Source of the DNA: Spiroplasma clarkii
GTDB lineage: Bacteria; Bacillota_I; Bacilli_A; Mycoplasmatales; Mycoplasmataceae
Length of the DNA stretch: 64,000 bases
Direction of reading: 5' to 3'
Assembly (NCBI RefSeq): GCF_002795265.1
Contig: NZ_CP024870.1
Span: 930,001-994,000 of the forward strand
Shown: one piece after another, positions 32,649 through 44,998 of the stretch
How the letters are laid out: each line of letters begins with the position of its first letter
How positions within the stretch are numbered: the stretch's first letter is position 1
Translations under genes and position numbers: made by a program
The notes under the pieces: model-generated
Seen by the model: the letters and a program-made list of their open reading frames with translations, nothing else
The model's database searches: none
What the model was told of the DNA's origin: nothing

Positions 32649-33488
32649 CTAAATTAAATCCTTAGTTTCAATAAAATCCATATCAGTCCAATCCTTGTTT
32701 TCACCAGCCATTGCTCAAACAAAACTATATGATTTTGTCCCAACACCATAATGAACACTTCAAGGTGGATTGACAACACAATCTTTATCTCTCATTATTA
32801 TATTTCTCACATCCTCTTTTTGCCCCATAAAATGGTAAACTTCACTTTCATGATCTAAGTCAAAATACAAGTAGCACTCCATTCTGCGTTCATGAGTGTG
32901 AGGCGGATAAGTATTTCAAACACTTCCAGGTTTCAAACAAGTTACCCCCAAAGACAATTGACAGGTTTCAACAACCTCTGGATGAATTAATTGATAGATT
33001 GTTCGCTCATTTAAGGTTTCTTTTTTACCTCAATTAACAACTTTTGCATCATTTATTGAGATAATTTTTGTTGGTAAAACCTTGTGAGCTGGGGTTGAAA
33101 CCATATAAAACATTGCTGGAGTGTCTGGGTTTTGAGATTTTAACTGGATTTTTTCATTACCTTTACCAATATAAATGGCCTCATTCTTGTTTAAAAGAAA
33201 CTCTTTATTTTCAACAATTACAATCCCTGGAGCCGCTAAGTTAATTATTCCAATTTCTCGGTTTTCAAGTAGATATTTAGCATTTAATTCTGTTCCAAAT
33301 TTTGATATTTCAAGCAATTTTGTTTTTGGAACCGCCCCCATTAATAACACTCTATCATAATATGTGTAAACTGCTTTAACTTCATCAGTTTCAAAAAGAT
33401 TAAATTTAAAATTTGCAACTAAATCATTTTTAGTTAATTTACTAAACTCTTTTTTTGAAACTGCATCACTTAATTGTATTTTTTTCAT
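32649..33488 (-). CDS. kduI: 5-keto-4-deoxyuronate isomerase KduI
   Basis: A 279-aa cupin enzyme (E. coli KduI has 278 aa) that isomerises 5-keto-4-deoxyuronate to 2,5-diketo-3-deoxygluconate. The metal-binding block '[17 protein letters not shown]' (two His, Glu) and the later '[11 protein letters not shown]' His are visible. Two or more TGA-Trp codons. AGGAGAAAAA precedes the ATG. It is the last gene of the glycosaminoglycan operon and follows kduD by 10 bases. Confidence 0.95.
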
Positions 33489-33498
33489 TTTTTTTCTC

Positions 33499-34275
33499 CT
33501 ATCTAGCTAGTCAGCCTCCATCAACTGCAAAGACAAAACCATTACAGTAATCACTGGCTTTACTTGCTAAAAAAACACAAGTTGCAGCAACATCACTAGG
33601 CTTTCCTCATCTATTTGCAGGAATTCTAGTTAAAATTTCACTATTTCTTTTAACATCAGCTCGAATTGGTGCAGTATTTTTGGTTTCAATGTATCCTGGA
33701 GCAATTGCATTAACATTGATATTAAATTCTGCCAGTTCATTTGCAAAAGCTTTTGTCAAACCAGCCACCCCGTGTTTTGAGGCAGTATAACTTGGCACAA
33801 ATTTACCACCTTGAAATGACAACATTGAAGCAATATTAATAATTTTCCCTCCACCCTGTTTTTTAAAGATTTTTGAAACTTCACGAGATAGTCGGTAAAC
33901 GACATTCATGTTGATATCAATTACTTTATTTCACTCTGCATCTGTTCCTTCTAGGATGGGATTTCGCGAAATTGTTCCAGAGTTATTAACTAAAATATCA
34001 ATTCGTTTATATTTTTTTAAACACTTAGCAATAATTTCATCTTGAATTTGAGGATTTGTCAAATCTCCAAAAGCAAAAGCCACTTCTCAACCATTTTGAT
34101 CATAAAGATTTTGCATTTCTTCAACACCAGTTTTATCATAACAAGTGATAAAGAGTTTTGCTCCAGATTGAGCCATGGCATCACTATAAGCTTGACCAAG
34201 TCCAGTGTTTCCTCCTGTAATTATTACAACTTTATCTTGTAAACCAAATGTTTCTATAACATAATTTGTTTTCAT
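33499..34275 (-). CDS. kduD: 2-deoxy-D-gluconate 3-dehydrogenase KduD (SDR family)
   Basis: A 258-aa short-chain dehydrogenase: cofactor loop 'VVIITGGNTGLGQAYS', 'LVNNSG', catalytic 'SYTASKHG' (Tyr and Lys of YxxxK) and C-terminal 'AVDGGW'. By position and family it reduces 2,5-diketo-3-deoxygluconate to 2-keto-3-deoxygluconate, the step after KduI. It lies between kdgK and kduI with gaps of about 10 bases. Confidence 0.93.
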
Positions 34276-34284
34276 TTTTTTCTC

Positions 34285-35304
34285 CTATCTATTTACTAAT
34301 TTTGAATTATCAAATTCTAAATATGGTTCAATTTCAGCTTGCAATAAATTTAATGTGTCTCCATAAATTGAATGTTTCAATCAACTGCAACACAAACCAT
34401 ATTCAACAGCCTCTTTGATTGATGAATTTTCAAGCAATTTGAAAAGTACTCCAGCCACAAAAGCATCACCGCACCCAATTCTATCAATAATTGTGGCAAC
34501 ATACCTTTCAGAACTTTCATAAACATCCTTACCATCAAAGTACATTGCTTGATAACCAAATGTTTCAGTATTACTTTTAAAATTTCTTTTTGTACAAATA
34601 ATATATTTTAAACTTTTATATTTTTTAAATATTAATTTGCAAAGTTCAGCAAATTGATTTTTATCGTTAATATCAATATTAAGATTAGTTAATTTTAAAA
34701 TCTGACAAATGTCTCATGAATTTGCAAATAAAATATTTATTTTTGCAGTTGTTAAAAGTTTTTGATAACTTGCAAAGGCCTCTTGAGCACTTCACATACT
34801 CGATCTATAGTTACAGTCAAAACTATAAAGATCACTATTTACATTTTTAAAAAAATAACTGACTAAATTAAGTATTGTTGGTGGGTTGGTACCGATGGCA
34901 ATTCCACTTGTATGAAAAATTTTATATTTTTTTGACTCGATTTCATAATCAGTGGCTTGAGATTGAGCAAAGGCACTGTTTTTTCTATCAAAAACAACAT
35001 TTCCCATTTTATTACCTTGTTTGGGTTCTAAAAAATATAAACCCATTCTCTCACTGGTTTGTTTTCCCTCAATGAGATTAACTCTATTTTTAAAACAATG
35101 TCTTTTTACAATTTCACCCAGTAAATTTTTAGGTAATACTGTATAAAAATCAGCACATGGTTTTGCGGCCAAATTTGAAATATTTGCAGCCACGTTTAAT
35201 TCGGTGCCTCCAACACTAAGATTAAAGTTTATACTATCTTTTAGTAATTTGCAATTAGTTGTTGAAAAACGCAATAAAGGTTCTCCAAGAAAACAAATAC
35301 TCAT
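34285..35304 (-). CDS. kdgK: 2-keto-3-deoxygluconate kinase KdgK (PfkB family)
   Basis: A 339-aa PfkB-family sugar kinase: N-terminal 'FLGEPLLRF' and 'VGGTELNVAANISNL' (family signature 1), and C-terminal 'DRIGCGDAFVAG', where GCGD replaces the common GAGD anion hole but keeps the catalytic Asp. Several TGA-Trp codons. The start overlaps the kdgA stop (TAATG), so translation is coupled. It phosphorylates 2-keto-3-deoxygluconate for KdgA. Confidence 0.93.
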
Positions 35305-35924
35305 TAGTTAATTGCCTCTAGAAACTTTATTGATCTTTGTTTAACTTCATCTTGGTTGATAGTTTCATTTATTTTTCCTACCAAATTACCCCCAACACTA
35401 ATTGCAAAAACTCCATTATTCAATCACTCCTTAGCATTTTTTATGTCAACCCCTCCACTTGGGATTAACTTTACATCTGGCATTGGTGCTAAGACACTTT
35501 TAACAAATCCAGGTTTTAAAACATCTCCAGGAAATAATTTTTGAATTTGACTACCCTTACTACGAGCAAATTCAATTTCATTGATTGTCATTACACCTGG
35601 AATATATAAGTGCTGATTTTCTGCTGTTCAATTTAAAATTTCTAGATTAGTATTTGAACTAATTAAAAATTCAGCACCATTTTTAATTTCTTGTTTTGCA
35701 TCTGCTAAAGTTAAAATTGTCCCAGCACCAAAAATAATTTCAGGAAATAAATTAACCATTTCAGAAATCAATTCAAAGGCATTGTTGACTGTTAAAGTGA
35801 TCTCAATAATTTTTATCCCGCCCTCAATACAGCCAAGACACATTTTTTTTGCTTCTTCATAATTTTTATGTCGCACTACTGCAATGATTTTATTCTGATT
35901 AATGGACTCTAAGATATTCTTCAT
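35304..35924 (-). CDS. kdgA: 2-keto-3-deoxy-6-phosphogluconate aldolase KdgA/Eda
   Basis: A 206-aa class I aldolase: 'KIIAVVRHKNYEEA' N-terminus, 'EITLTVNNAFELI' (Glu of EITL), Schiff-base Lys in 'QKLFPGD' (Lys129), 'IPSGGV' phosphate site. It cleaves KDPG to pyruvate and glyceraldehyde 3-phosphate, the last step of the uronate branch. Two TGA-Trp codons. Located between the heparinase-like gene and kdgK. Confidence 0.95.
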
Positions 35925-35952
35925 TTTTTAACCTCAATTCTAATTTAAAATA

Positions 35953-37986
35953 TTATTTAATAATAGTTACTTGACCTGAATTATTATTTTTAGCAACAAC
36001 TTTGCCATAGAAAGTTTCATGATTAATGTAAACCAATGGACTTCCACCAACCAGTTCTTCAAAAGCAAAATAGATTGTATAGCTTTGATTGTTGTTTGTC
36101 AAAGTAAAAGATTTAAATTTTTTATCATTTAACTTGATGTTTTCTTTATTGAAAACATCATGCTTCTTAATATTTAATTTACTTTTTGCAAAAATATTTA
36201 TCATTCCAGTTTTTGGATTTGAAATTTCACAAACAACTTTTTTTGAATCTTCAATTGAATTATAATTATATGAAACAACAGCTCTTAAAATTTTTGGTTT
36301 AACTTGATTTAGATTATAAAAATAAATACTAGTGCCATTGTTTGTCATTTCAAAGTAATTTTCAAACTCTTTTACATTTACATTTTTATCAAGTATAAAA
36401 TTATTTTTTACATTTGTGATATTTGCATAATTAAAAAGATCATCAACAATAATTGTTGCAAAGTTATCTACTATTAAAATTTGTCTATTAATAACTTGAC
36501 CATTATCAACCCTTCCAAGATCTGTTCCTTCAAAAAAGGTGTATTCATTGTTGTATTCTTGCATATTTGCACAGATATATCTTGGAGTTTTAGTTATTTC
36601 TCATGAACCTTTAAATTTTTGAGTTGGAGTATCATCAACAATAATTGTATTATGTGCTGCTTGACTTTTTAAATATTCTCTATTTTTATCAGTTCCTTTG
36701 TAAGTGTAACGTCCTGGGTCTATAAGAAAATCTTTACCATTAATTGTCAAACTAAAGTGCAAGCTATTTCCATGACCATGACCTGAACCAAGTGAACCAC
36801 AAGAAAACCACAATCAATCAGCATCTTGCTCTCAACTTGATCGATAATACCCTTCACCCAATACTGGAAAACAAAATGATTTGAATGCTGGAACTTTACT
36901 TTTTAGGTTTTGATAATTTTTAGTTAACATAAAACCATAATCTCAAACATTCTCTTCATAAACTGTCTCACCAGTAAAGAATTTAAAATCTTGTCTTTGA
37001 AATAATAAGGCAGCAACTTGTAATCTTGAAGTTAAGTTTGTATTGTCACTGTCTCCTTGCATTGGTTGAGTTCGATCTGGTTTTAAAATTTTTAGATTAT
37101 ATTCATGAGCTAAAATTATTTTTTTAAGAATCCAATCTTCAATCTCTATACTATTAATCAAGCACAAGTTTACAACTTTTGAAAAAGTGTCTAGCACCTC
37201 ATTATGATATAGAGGTGATTTTTCTCAATGACCTCCATCAGCTAAAATTTGAATTTTAAGTGATTGAGTTAATCTTTCCATTGCAAGTTCAAAAAGATTA
37301 TTACTTTCAAGAAATATCTCTTTAAAAATTAGTGAAAATTGCAACAAGGGCAGAGATTGTAAAATTCCTCAATTAGACAAACGTTTTCAACTTTCATATT
37401 TAACAGTAAGAAATTCAATATGCTTTAAAAATACTTTAAAAAACATTTCAATGTCATTTTCTGAGATTATCTCACAATTTTTAATTATCAAAAAAGCATA
37501 GATTAAATTTGAAAATCTAGTTCCTGCATCAATTGTTCTTCAGGTTGTGTTTTCATTGCCATTATAGTCACTATACTTAGTTGAAAAATATTTAACAAGA
37601 GCGATTATTTTATTTGCAAATTTTGGATTTTTTGTATAAGCATATGCTCTTGCTAATTTTTTTAAAAATGACATTCTACAAATCATATACATTCATTCTG
37701 GATCTCCATTGTATTTATGCTCTCAATTAATTTCAGTAAATGAGATTAACTGCTCACATCTTTCCATATCTCATGGATCAATAAAATGAAATTTATTATC
37801 TACAACTAATTCAGCTTCAAGAATTGTGTTTGAAACTGTTTGTTGGTTATTTTTTAAATTATAATCAACAATTTCTTCAAGGTATTTAAGTTCATTATTT
37901 TTATTATCAAAGTTTTTGCATCAGTTATGTAGCTCAGTTAAATTTTCAACAGCAAATTGTTCATAAAGGTTTATATTATTTTTCAT
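35953..37986 (-). CDS. Heparinase II/III family protein
   Basis: A 677-aa protein: an N-terminal alpha-helical toroid (about 1-340) and a C-terminal beta-sandwich heparinase II/III domain starting around 'FSCGSLGSGHGHGNSLHFSL', with 'HGHGNSLHF' and 'LIDPGRYTY' blocks typical of the family. There is no signal peptide, so it acts in the cytoplasm, presumably on imported oligosaccharide. Lyases of this family cut uronate-containing glycosaminoglycans by beta-elimination. A heparinase II/III-like gene also occurs in the streptococcal hyaluronan locus. Substrate cannot be fixed from sequence. Confidence 0.88.
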
Positions 37987-38030
37987 AGTTTTAATCCTAA
38001 CAAATTTTTAACAATAAAATTATAAATTTA

Positions 38031-39161
38031 TTATTCTCAAATTTTATAAAAATCTAAACCTTTTAATAAAAAAATTGCTTGCATAAAATAAAAGTCTCCT
38101 CAAATAACTGATTCATTAACTCCAACATTTAATTTTTTATTGTAAACACCTTGACTTAAAATCCCTTCACTATTTTGATCTGAAAGATAATTTTGGGTTA
38201 GACTTTCTAAACATTTTATAGCAATATCTTTAAATTCACTATTTTCTTCACCAAGAGTTTCACTCATAGTTAAAACCCCATTAATAAATATTGCTGCAGC
38301 TGATGTATCTTTTTCTTGCGTTGCACTATCTGCATCTGTAAAAACTAAATCTCAATATGGAACTAAATCATTTGGTAAGTTTTTAATAAAGTAACTTGTT
38401 ACTTTAAAGTAAGGTTGTTTAAAAATTTCTAAACCAGTTCTTTTGTAAGCAATAGCAAAACCGTAAACTGCTCAAGCTTGACCTCTTGACCAACATGAAG
38501 TATCAGAGAACCCTTGAACTGTTTCTCCAAATAAAGGTTTTCCATCAATTGCATTCATATTAAATGAATGAAAAGTACTACCATCATTTCTAATTAATAA
38601 TTGACTTGCTGTTTTTAAATGTTTTACAGCAATGTCTAAATATTTTTGTTCACCAGTCAAGTCATGTGCTTTAAATAATAAAGGTACATTCAGATTACAA
38701 TCAATAATAAATTTCCCATTTTTATTTTTATCTATTTCACCTCATGCTTGAATGTATTCACCTGGAACTACAAACCTTTCACAAAGTTTATCAGCAGCTC
38801 AAACAACTGTGTCTTTGGCTTTTGAAAAATTTGTTAGTTTGTACTGTGAATAAGCTGATGGTAAAAACAAAAAGCCTAAATCATGATGATTGATCAAAAT
38901 TTCTTCTCTAAGTCTTGCACGAAATGAAGTTAGATGATATTCAGCAAGTAATTGATATTTTTTTTCTTTACTATACATCGTCATCATCCATAGCATACCA
39001 GTTCAAAATCCAGAAGTTCACCCAGCCTCTATTAAATAATTGCTTACTTTTGGGTATTTCCCACAAATTGTATGTGAATCAGGAAAAAGATTATTTAATG
39101 TTAAATAATTTTGCTCCATTTTTTCTACAATATGGTTAACTGCTTTATCTATGTTTTTCAT
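38031..39161 (-). CDS. ugl: Unsaturated glucuronyl hydrolase (GH88)
   Basis: A 376-aa (alpha/alpha)6-barrel enzyme that hydrates and splits unsaturated glucuronyl disaccharides. The two catalytic Asp are seen in 'NHHDLGFLFLPSAY' (Asp94) and 'IIDCNLN' (Asp154); 'CWSRGQAW' is also typical. No signal peptide, fitting a cytoplasmic disaccharide hydrolase supplied by the PTS. Seven or more TGA-Trp codons. It follows the RpiR gene by 3 bases. Confidence 0.95.
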
Positions 39162-39164
39162 AAT

Positions 39165-39953
39165 TTAATTCGTCCTTTTTTCATTTTTTAATTTAATTTC
39201 AATAATGTTGTTGATAATTGCATATGCTAAAAATAACATTGCAAAAGAACTTTTTGAATGACTATTTTTATGTACTGCTTCATTTTGTGGGACATTAATG
39301 AAAATTGTGTCACTAATTTTATTATGTGAAATTAAAACTATTTCACATTGTTGATTTTTTATATTTGAAAAGATTGCTTCAATAGTTTCCCCAATCATTG
39401 AATGAGAAAAAATAAATACTAGATCTTCATGTTTTGCAATTTTTGATAATCGAATTTGGTTTGCATAATCTGAATCATATCTCACATTAAAACCCAATGC
39501 CGAAAGTTCACTACTAAAAATTTTAATAACATCCATGTTGGCTCCAATACCAAAAAGATAAATACAATCTTTAAAATTATCTAGTTTTGCAACAACTTCA
39601 TCAATTGAATTAGCATTTTCTTTTGCTACTGCAGTGATCGAGTTTGTAATTGTTTTTGCATATAACAATAATTTGGATTTACTTGAGTTACTAACAATTG
39701 GAGTTGATGACATATTATATTCACGTTTAAGAGCTTCAATAAAATCTTTTCAACCACTGTAACCAAATTTTCGAGCAAATCTAGTTATTGAAGCTGGTGA
39801 AACATTTGCTTCTTTTGATAATGAAATGATTGAAATTTTATCAAGAACATTTAATTTTTCAAGTAGAATGTTTGCAATTGAAACATAAATACCATTCTCT
39901 GCTAAATCTAATTTGCAAGCAGATTTTATTTTTGATAATATTGAAAACTCCAT
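39165..39953 (-). CDS. RpiR-family transcriptional regulator
   Basis: A 262-aa regulator: helix-turn-helix 'SISLSKEANVSPASITRFARKFGYSGW'-type region (about residues 40-70) and a SIS domain ('CIYLFGIGANMDVIKIF', 'VFIFSHSMIGETIE'). It is encoded inside the glycosaminoglycan operon between an unknown membrane-anchored protein and ugl, so it is the likely autogenously expressed regulator of the operon. Streptococcal counterparts use a LacI-type regulator (RegR) instead. Confidence 0.9.
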
Positions 39954-39958
39954 AATAT

Positions 39959-41002
39959 TTAAACCCTCAGTGTTCTAATTAAATTGCTTTTTGATTTAAT
40001 TATTTTTTTTATTTGTGATTGTTTGCTGTCAACAATTTCTCATTTTAACTCTCCACCAAATTTATTCTTAAATTGTTTTAAGTTATAAATTGGATTTGCA
40101 ACTTCTTCTTCAAAAGTACTATTATTAAATATAGTTTCAATTTGTGTTTCTAAATTTTCATCTTCATCAAAATACTTTTGGATTTCTTTTTTATTTAATA
40201 TTAAAAAAGGTATTTTGAAATTTTTTTGATAATCTAGACTTGAATTTTCAAGTCAAATCAACAACATATTTTTATTGTCATCTTCATTTTTTAATTCTTT
40301 TATTTTGGTTTGTGTCAATACATCATCATACTTTCTTTCACCAAGTTGATCTTGGTTTCAAGAAATGTCATTCGAACTGTTGTTTATACTTAATCTTTTA
40401 GAAGCAAGTTCAAATGGATTTCTTGGTTTTTCAACATTATTGAAGCCAAAAGTATAACTTATTTTTAACAATTCACTGTCATCAATTTCATTTTTTAATG
40501 GCAAAAAAATTATGTCATCTAAACTTACTTGATGAAAAATTAAATACTCTGCTATTGCTAAATATACATCTTCATATTGTTTTTTATTATCAACATCTTT
40601 AATTCTAATGTCGATGCTATAAATTATTTCTTTCATAAACAAGTAGATATTTTTGTATTCACATTTAGAATAATAAACTGGGACTACTGAATTATCTTCT
40701 ACATTTAAAACCAACAGCACAAATGAATCGTATTGCGATTTAAGATTGGAAAATAACTTTCAATCATAATTGTTAAATCAACTAGATTGATATGCTTTAC
40801 CATCACAATATTTTAAAACTTCACTTAATTTTTTTACATCAAGTTCAGCAAACAATTCAGCAGCTCTATCTCTTTGTTGTTCTAAAAATGGCATCATTCC
40901 AGCTCTTTTTGTTCTTTTCTTTTTTTGATCAAACAGTAATCAAGCAATAACAACTAAACAAATTGTGGCAAATAATGTATAGCCAGTAATTTTTAAAATC
41001 AT
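39959..41002 (-). CDS. Membrane-anchored protein, unknown, in GAG operon
   Basis: A 347-aa protein with one N-terminal membrane segment ('TGYTLFATICLVVIAWLLF') followed by a basic stretch 'DQKKKRTKR' and a soluble, acidic, helix-rich domain. Seven TGA-Trp codons lie in its frame. The ATG overlaps the stop of the preceding small gene (TAATG). No family was recognised. Position downstream of yajC and of the PTS suggests a membrane-associated accessory role, which is inference. Confidence 0.75.
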
Positions 41003-41229
41003 TAGAGTTTAATATCTCCAAAGTTAATAAATAATCCTGCTGCAATTATCAAAATTGGAATGAAGAACAAAAAATAATTAATGTTTTTACTTACAAAAGT
41101 TTGAGGTTTGCTTTTCCCTGTTAACAACTCTCTTTTAGATTTTGAAACATATAAAGCAAGTTTAACAATTGTCACTATAATTAGTGCCAATGATCCAAGA
41201 CCTATTAACACTCATCCTAATATTTCCAT
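41002..41229 (-). CDS. Small two-segment membrane protein
   Basis: A 75-aa protein 'MEILGWVLIGLGSLALIIVT...' with two membrane segments around a basic loop ('KSKRELLTGKSKPQ'). A TGA-Trp codon at position 6. It is translationally coupled with the next gene (TAATG). Unknown function. Confidence 0.7.
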
Positions 41230-41276
41230 GCTAATCACCTTTAATCTTTCTCTTATCTTCAGACTTCATTTTGACT

Positions 41277-41546
41277 TTACCCATAAATTGAGTTTCGGTC
41301 AACAACAATTACTACATTTTCTGCAATCTTTAAGTGCATTAAATACTTATCAAATTTCACAATTTCTCCGTAGATTCCACCCATTATTATGACTTTCGAA
41401 CCTACTTTAATGGTATTTACCAGTTCACTGTGCTTTGTTTGTGCTTTTTTATTTGTTTTTCTTCTAAAAAATGGTAGCACAAATGCTAAATATAAAACAA
41501 CAAAAGACATTAAACCAATAACTATTCAGTAAACATACTCTGGCAT
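41277..41546 (-). CDS. yajC: YajC-like protein
   Basis: An 89-aa protein with one N-terminal membrane segment ('VIGLMSFVVLYLAFVLPFFRR') and the YajC core 'VNTIKVGSKVIIMGGIYGEIVKF'. YajC normally associates with the SecDF translocase, but a yajC-like gene is also found inside the streptococcal hyaluronan PTS locus, next to the IID gene. Its presence here after the PTS genes mirrors that order and suggests a dedicated function in the sugar locus. Confidence 0.85.
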
Positions 41547-41594
41547 TATCTTACCTCCAAAAAATGAAACCCTATTTTTGGATTTCACTTTCAA

Positions 41595-42410
41595 CTACAG
41601 TGAGTCTTCATTTACAAATATTATATCACCTTGATCGTCAATAGAAATTATTAGATTAATCATTTGACTATCTCAAATATTTATCGATCAATCATTTAAT
41701 TTAAGACTAATATTTAATTCTTTCAATCCTGATGTTTTTAAATCAAAAGTCATTTGATTATCAATGACATTATTGTTTTTAGTCAAAATCTCAAATGAGT
41801 AATCAACTCCCCTTAAGGGGTTGTTGATTTCATAAGGTTTATTTCCTAAAATACTGTTTGTCATATTTGTAAACATAATTGCTAGTTCTTCACCTGAAAC
41901 TTTTTCTAGGTTTCTAATTCCTTTATTGAAATCACTAAATTTTAATTTGTTTAATTCAGCAAAATAATCATTAATGCTTAAAAAATTAATTTTAATTTTT
42001 TCAATTTTTACATCAATACTATTGCTCACAGCTGTAATAAATGATGGCACTCATGCCTTTATTGTAAAGTTATTTTCTCCATCATGGTTTAAATCAACCT
42101 CAGTGTTATCTTTTGGTAAAACTTGACTATTAGCTTCAATTAATACTGTTAAATCAAAGTCATTAATAGTAATTGAATTTGCTTTCAAGTAATTTAAAAT
42201 TACATTTTTAACATCACTATACATTGTGGTGGCTGTTGGACCTGTCTCACTTTTTAATCAATTAATGATTGTTGGGACAAAGTCACTTTCTGTAAACTTA
42301 CTTAAATCACTTGGGGTTCGGATTTCTTCTCCAAAGTGACATGATACTACAGTTGTTGGTGCTGTGATTGTGATCCCAAAGATCCCAAAATAAGTTAATA
42401 ATTTTTTCAT
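41595..42410 (-). CDS. Lipoprotein, unknown
   Basis: A 271-aa protein with a lipoprotein signal 'MKKLLTYFGIFGITITAPTT' ending in the lipobox 'VVSC', in the style of spiroplasma and mesoplasma lipoproteins. The mature part is an unassigned soluble domain. Its ATG overlaps the stop of the PTS IIA gene. Being in the glycosaminoglycan operon, it may bind or deliver the sugar at the cell surface; this is inference. Confidence 0.85.
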
Positions 42411-42823
42411 TATTCACCTCTTATAAAACTAGAATCAAACATTTCCATGTTTTCTCTTGATTGCTCAATTGATTCTCTAATAATTTTTTTTATTTTTTCA
42501 ATCTCATTACATTCGTTACCAATTTTAAAGTATATATCTAATAACAATGGTAAATTTATTCCAGCAATTAAAACTGAATTGTTATTTTGGTGGTGAAGTT
42601 TTTCTAAAAAAACCTTCATTGGAGTTCCTCCAATGATATCTGCTAAAATTATTCAATTATCTTGATTAATTTTATTTGCAACTAGCTTGGCAAAAACATC
42701 AAATTCCATGTCTTTGGTTAAAGCTAAACTTTCAAGCACTCCAATTTCCCCAGTTAACATTTCAAAAACATCAATTAAACCTTCACAAAACTTACCATGT
42801 CCTGTTAATAAAATTTTGTACAT
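42410..42823 (-). CDS. PTS IIA subunit, mannose family
   Basis: A 137-aa mannose-family IIA. The phospho-accepting His is His9 in 'ILLTGHGKFCEGL'; 'ILADIIGGTPMKVF' is the second family block. ATG 42823 is preferred over an upstream start that would add 14 residues without reason. It directly follows IID (4 bases). It passes phosphate from HPr to IIB. Confidence 0.92.
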
Positions 42824-42827
42824 CTTA

Positions 42828-43706
42828 CTAAGCAGGAGTAATGAACCCAACTGTTGCTCCAACAATAGCTACTACAAAAGTAAACATAATGACTTTAATA
42901 ACCGATCATTTGGCTTTACTGATCAAAGCTACATATGTTGAAATTGCAGTTACAGGTAGTAAATTTGGGGCCACATTATCTAAAATCTCTTTAATACTAT
43001 TTGATTTTTGACCACTACCTACTGCTTGAGTTCAAGAAATATCTAAGTTAAATTTTACGAATGTTAATGAGAGACCAACAATTACAGTAATACCAATAAT
43101 TGAAGCCATTAATGAAATAGTTTTCATAGTTTGTGCTAGATCATCAACAATTTTTTCACCCATTTTTAAACCTAATAAGGTTACTGAAAGCATAACAGCA
43201 AAGAAGTAAAGTGATAAAGCTACCACTGATAGAATTGCTCCAAAAGCACTTCCATTTTGAGAAAATTGTACCCCAATAATGGTAAACACTGGAACCATAG
43301 TAAATGAATACAATGTGTCTCCAATTCCGGCCAATGGCCCCATTAGTGAGAGTTTAACCATAATAGCTTCTTTAGTTGAAGCTCCGGCTTCCAGCATTTT
43401 AATGTGCAAGGCAATGATTAGTGGTGTTCATGAATTATTACAGTTAAAGAAAGTTGAATTTTCAATAAGTTCATGATTTAACCTAGCTGGATCATTTTTA
43501 AAGATTTGTTTTAGTGCAGGATAAAGGATAAAACCATAGCCAATTCCTTGCATTGTTGCATAGTTAAATGCATTTGCTAATGTAAATCAAGTTAAAGCAA
43601 TTATTTTTGCTACAATTGATTTACTAGTTTTACCAGGATTTGCTGAAGTACCATCTTGGTACATCTCTACAGTATCAACTGATTCAATTTGACTACTAGA
43701 TACCAT
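42828..43706 (-). CDS. PTS IID subunit, mannose family
   Basis: A 292-aa membrane subunit with the IID blocks 'NYATMQGIGYGFILYPALK', 'NTSFFNCNN/WTPLIIALHIKML' and 'VKLSLMGPLAGIGDTLYSF'. Hydrophobic C-terminal segments follow. It overlaps the IIC stop by 11 bases. With IIC it forms the transmembrane channel. Confidence 0.93.
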
Positions 43707-44502
43707 TAACTACACCTCCATTTATATTGTTATTTGAAAAATCTTTAATTTTTTCATCAAAATAATTTTTGTTGTTTTTTTCAACAAGTAGAATAATTGC
43801 AGCAACAATTACTCCTAAAATTACTAGTGGAATTGATCCTAATCCTAAGTATGATGTACCAAAGTAGCCCAATAAAGCAAAGGGAATGTAACTCTTTTTC
43901 ATCATAATACTTAAAATAATTGCAAATCCAACTCCAGGTAGTAAGTTACCACTAACTTTAAAAACATTCATCAATCATTGTGGTAAACTTTGAATTGCTT
44001 CATTAATACCATCAAGTGAGTAACAAGCAGCAAAGCCAATAGAAACCCCCAAAATAAATAAGACAAATAAAGTTGAATTGGCAAGGAAGTAATATCCTAA
44101 TTTATTCTTTGCTCTAATTGCTGGTTCAACAATTTTTGAAGTTGGTGCCATAATTGAAAATATGAAGGTATTCATAAAAGCAATGAAAACAGCCAATGGG
44201 AAAGTAAGTGATAAAGCCACTTGAATATCCATTCCTAAAGTAACCACTCAAATTACTCCAAAAATTGCTGGTGCTGCGTTTGATGGTGGATTAGCTCCAC
44301 CTGCTCTACCAAATCCTAGATAAGCTAAATCAAATGTTCCTCCAGCAATTAATCCCAATTCAACATTTCCCAAGATTAAACCAATTACTAATCCTGAAAA
44401 CATAGGTTTAAGCATACCCATTAATGGTGTAAAAATAGGTCCTGAAATTATAAAGCCACTTCAGATAGCAATCCCTAGGGCTTGACCAAAATTTATATCC
44501 AT
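43696..44502 (-). CDS. PTS IIC subunit, mannose family
   Basis: A 268-aa membrane subunit starting 'MDINFGQALGIAIWSGFII'. Family features include 'GLILGNVELGLIAGGTFDLAYLG' and many membrane segments. Several TGA-Trp codons. Start overlaps the IIB stop by 10 bases. It determines sugar specificity, by neighbours probably an N-acetylhexosamine-uronate disaccharide. Confidence 0.93.
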
Positions 44503-44996
44503 TTATTAAGTATCCCTTCTCAATCCAGAGGGCTATCTGTGACATCTGTGCTTAAACCATAATTTGAGAATTTAACATTTTTCTCTTTATACATTTGTGC
44601 TAACATTTTAGACTCCTCTTCTGAAAGATTTATAAATCGATTCAGTTTTTTTCGACCACTAGAACTGTGAATATTGCCAATGTTGATTTGAGTGAGTGGG
44701 ACACCTCCCATTACCAAGTCATAGGCATCTTTCACATTTCCAATGATAATAATGATTTTTTGTTCAGGACTTGCTTTTCAAATAAGATCAATTGTTTGTC
44801 GCACTGTAAAGAATCTTAACCCAATGTCACTTGAGATACACACCTTCATTAAATTTTGTTGGATTTTATCAGTGGCTGCGGCATCATTACACACAATTAC
44901 CAAATTAGCATTAAGTTTTTTAACAAACATAGTAGCTTGTCCATGCAATAACCTTTGGTCAATTCTTGAAGCAACAATATTAATTTTATTCTCCAT
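44493..44996 (-). CDS. PTS IIB subunit, mannose family
   Basis: A 167-aa IIB with the phospho-His loop 'ASRIDQRLLHGQAT' (His18) and 'IVCNDAAATDKIQQ' block. Two TGA-Trp codons. It starts 2 bases after the preceding small membrane gene and donates phosphate to the incoming sugar. Confidence 0.93.
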
Positions 44997-44998
44997 AA

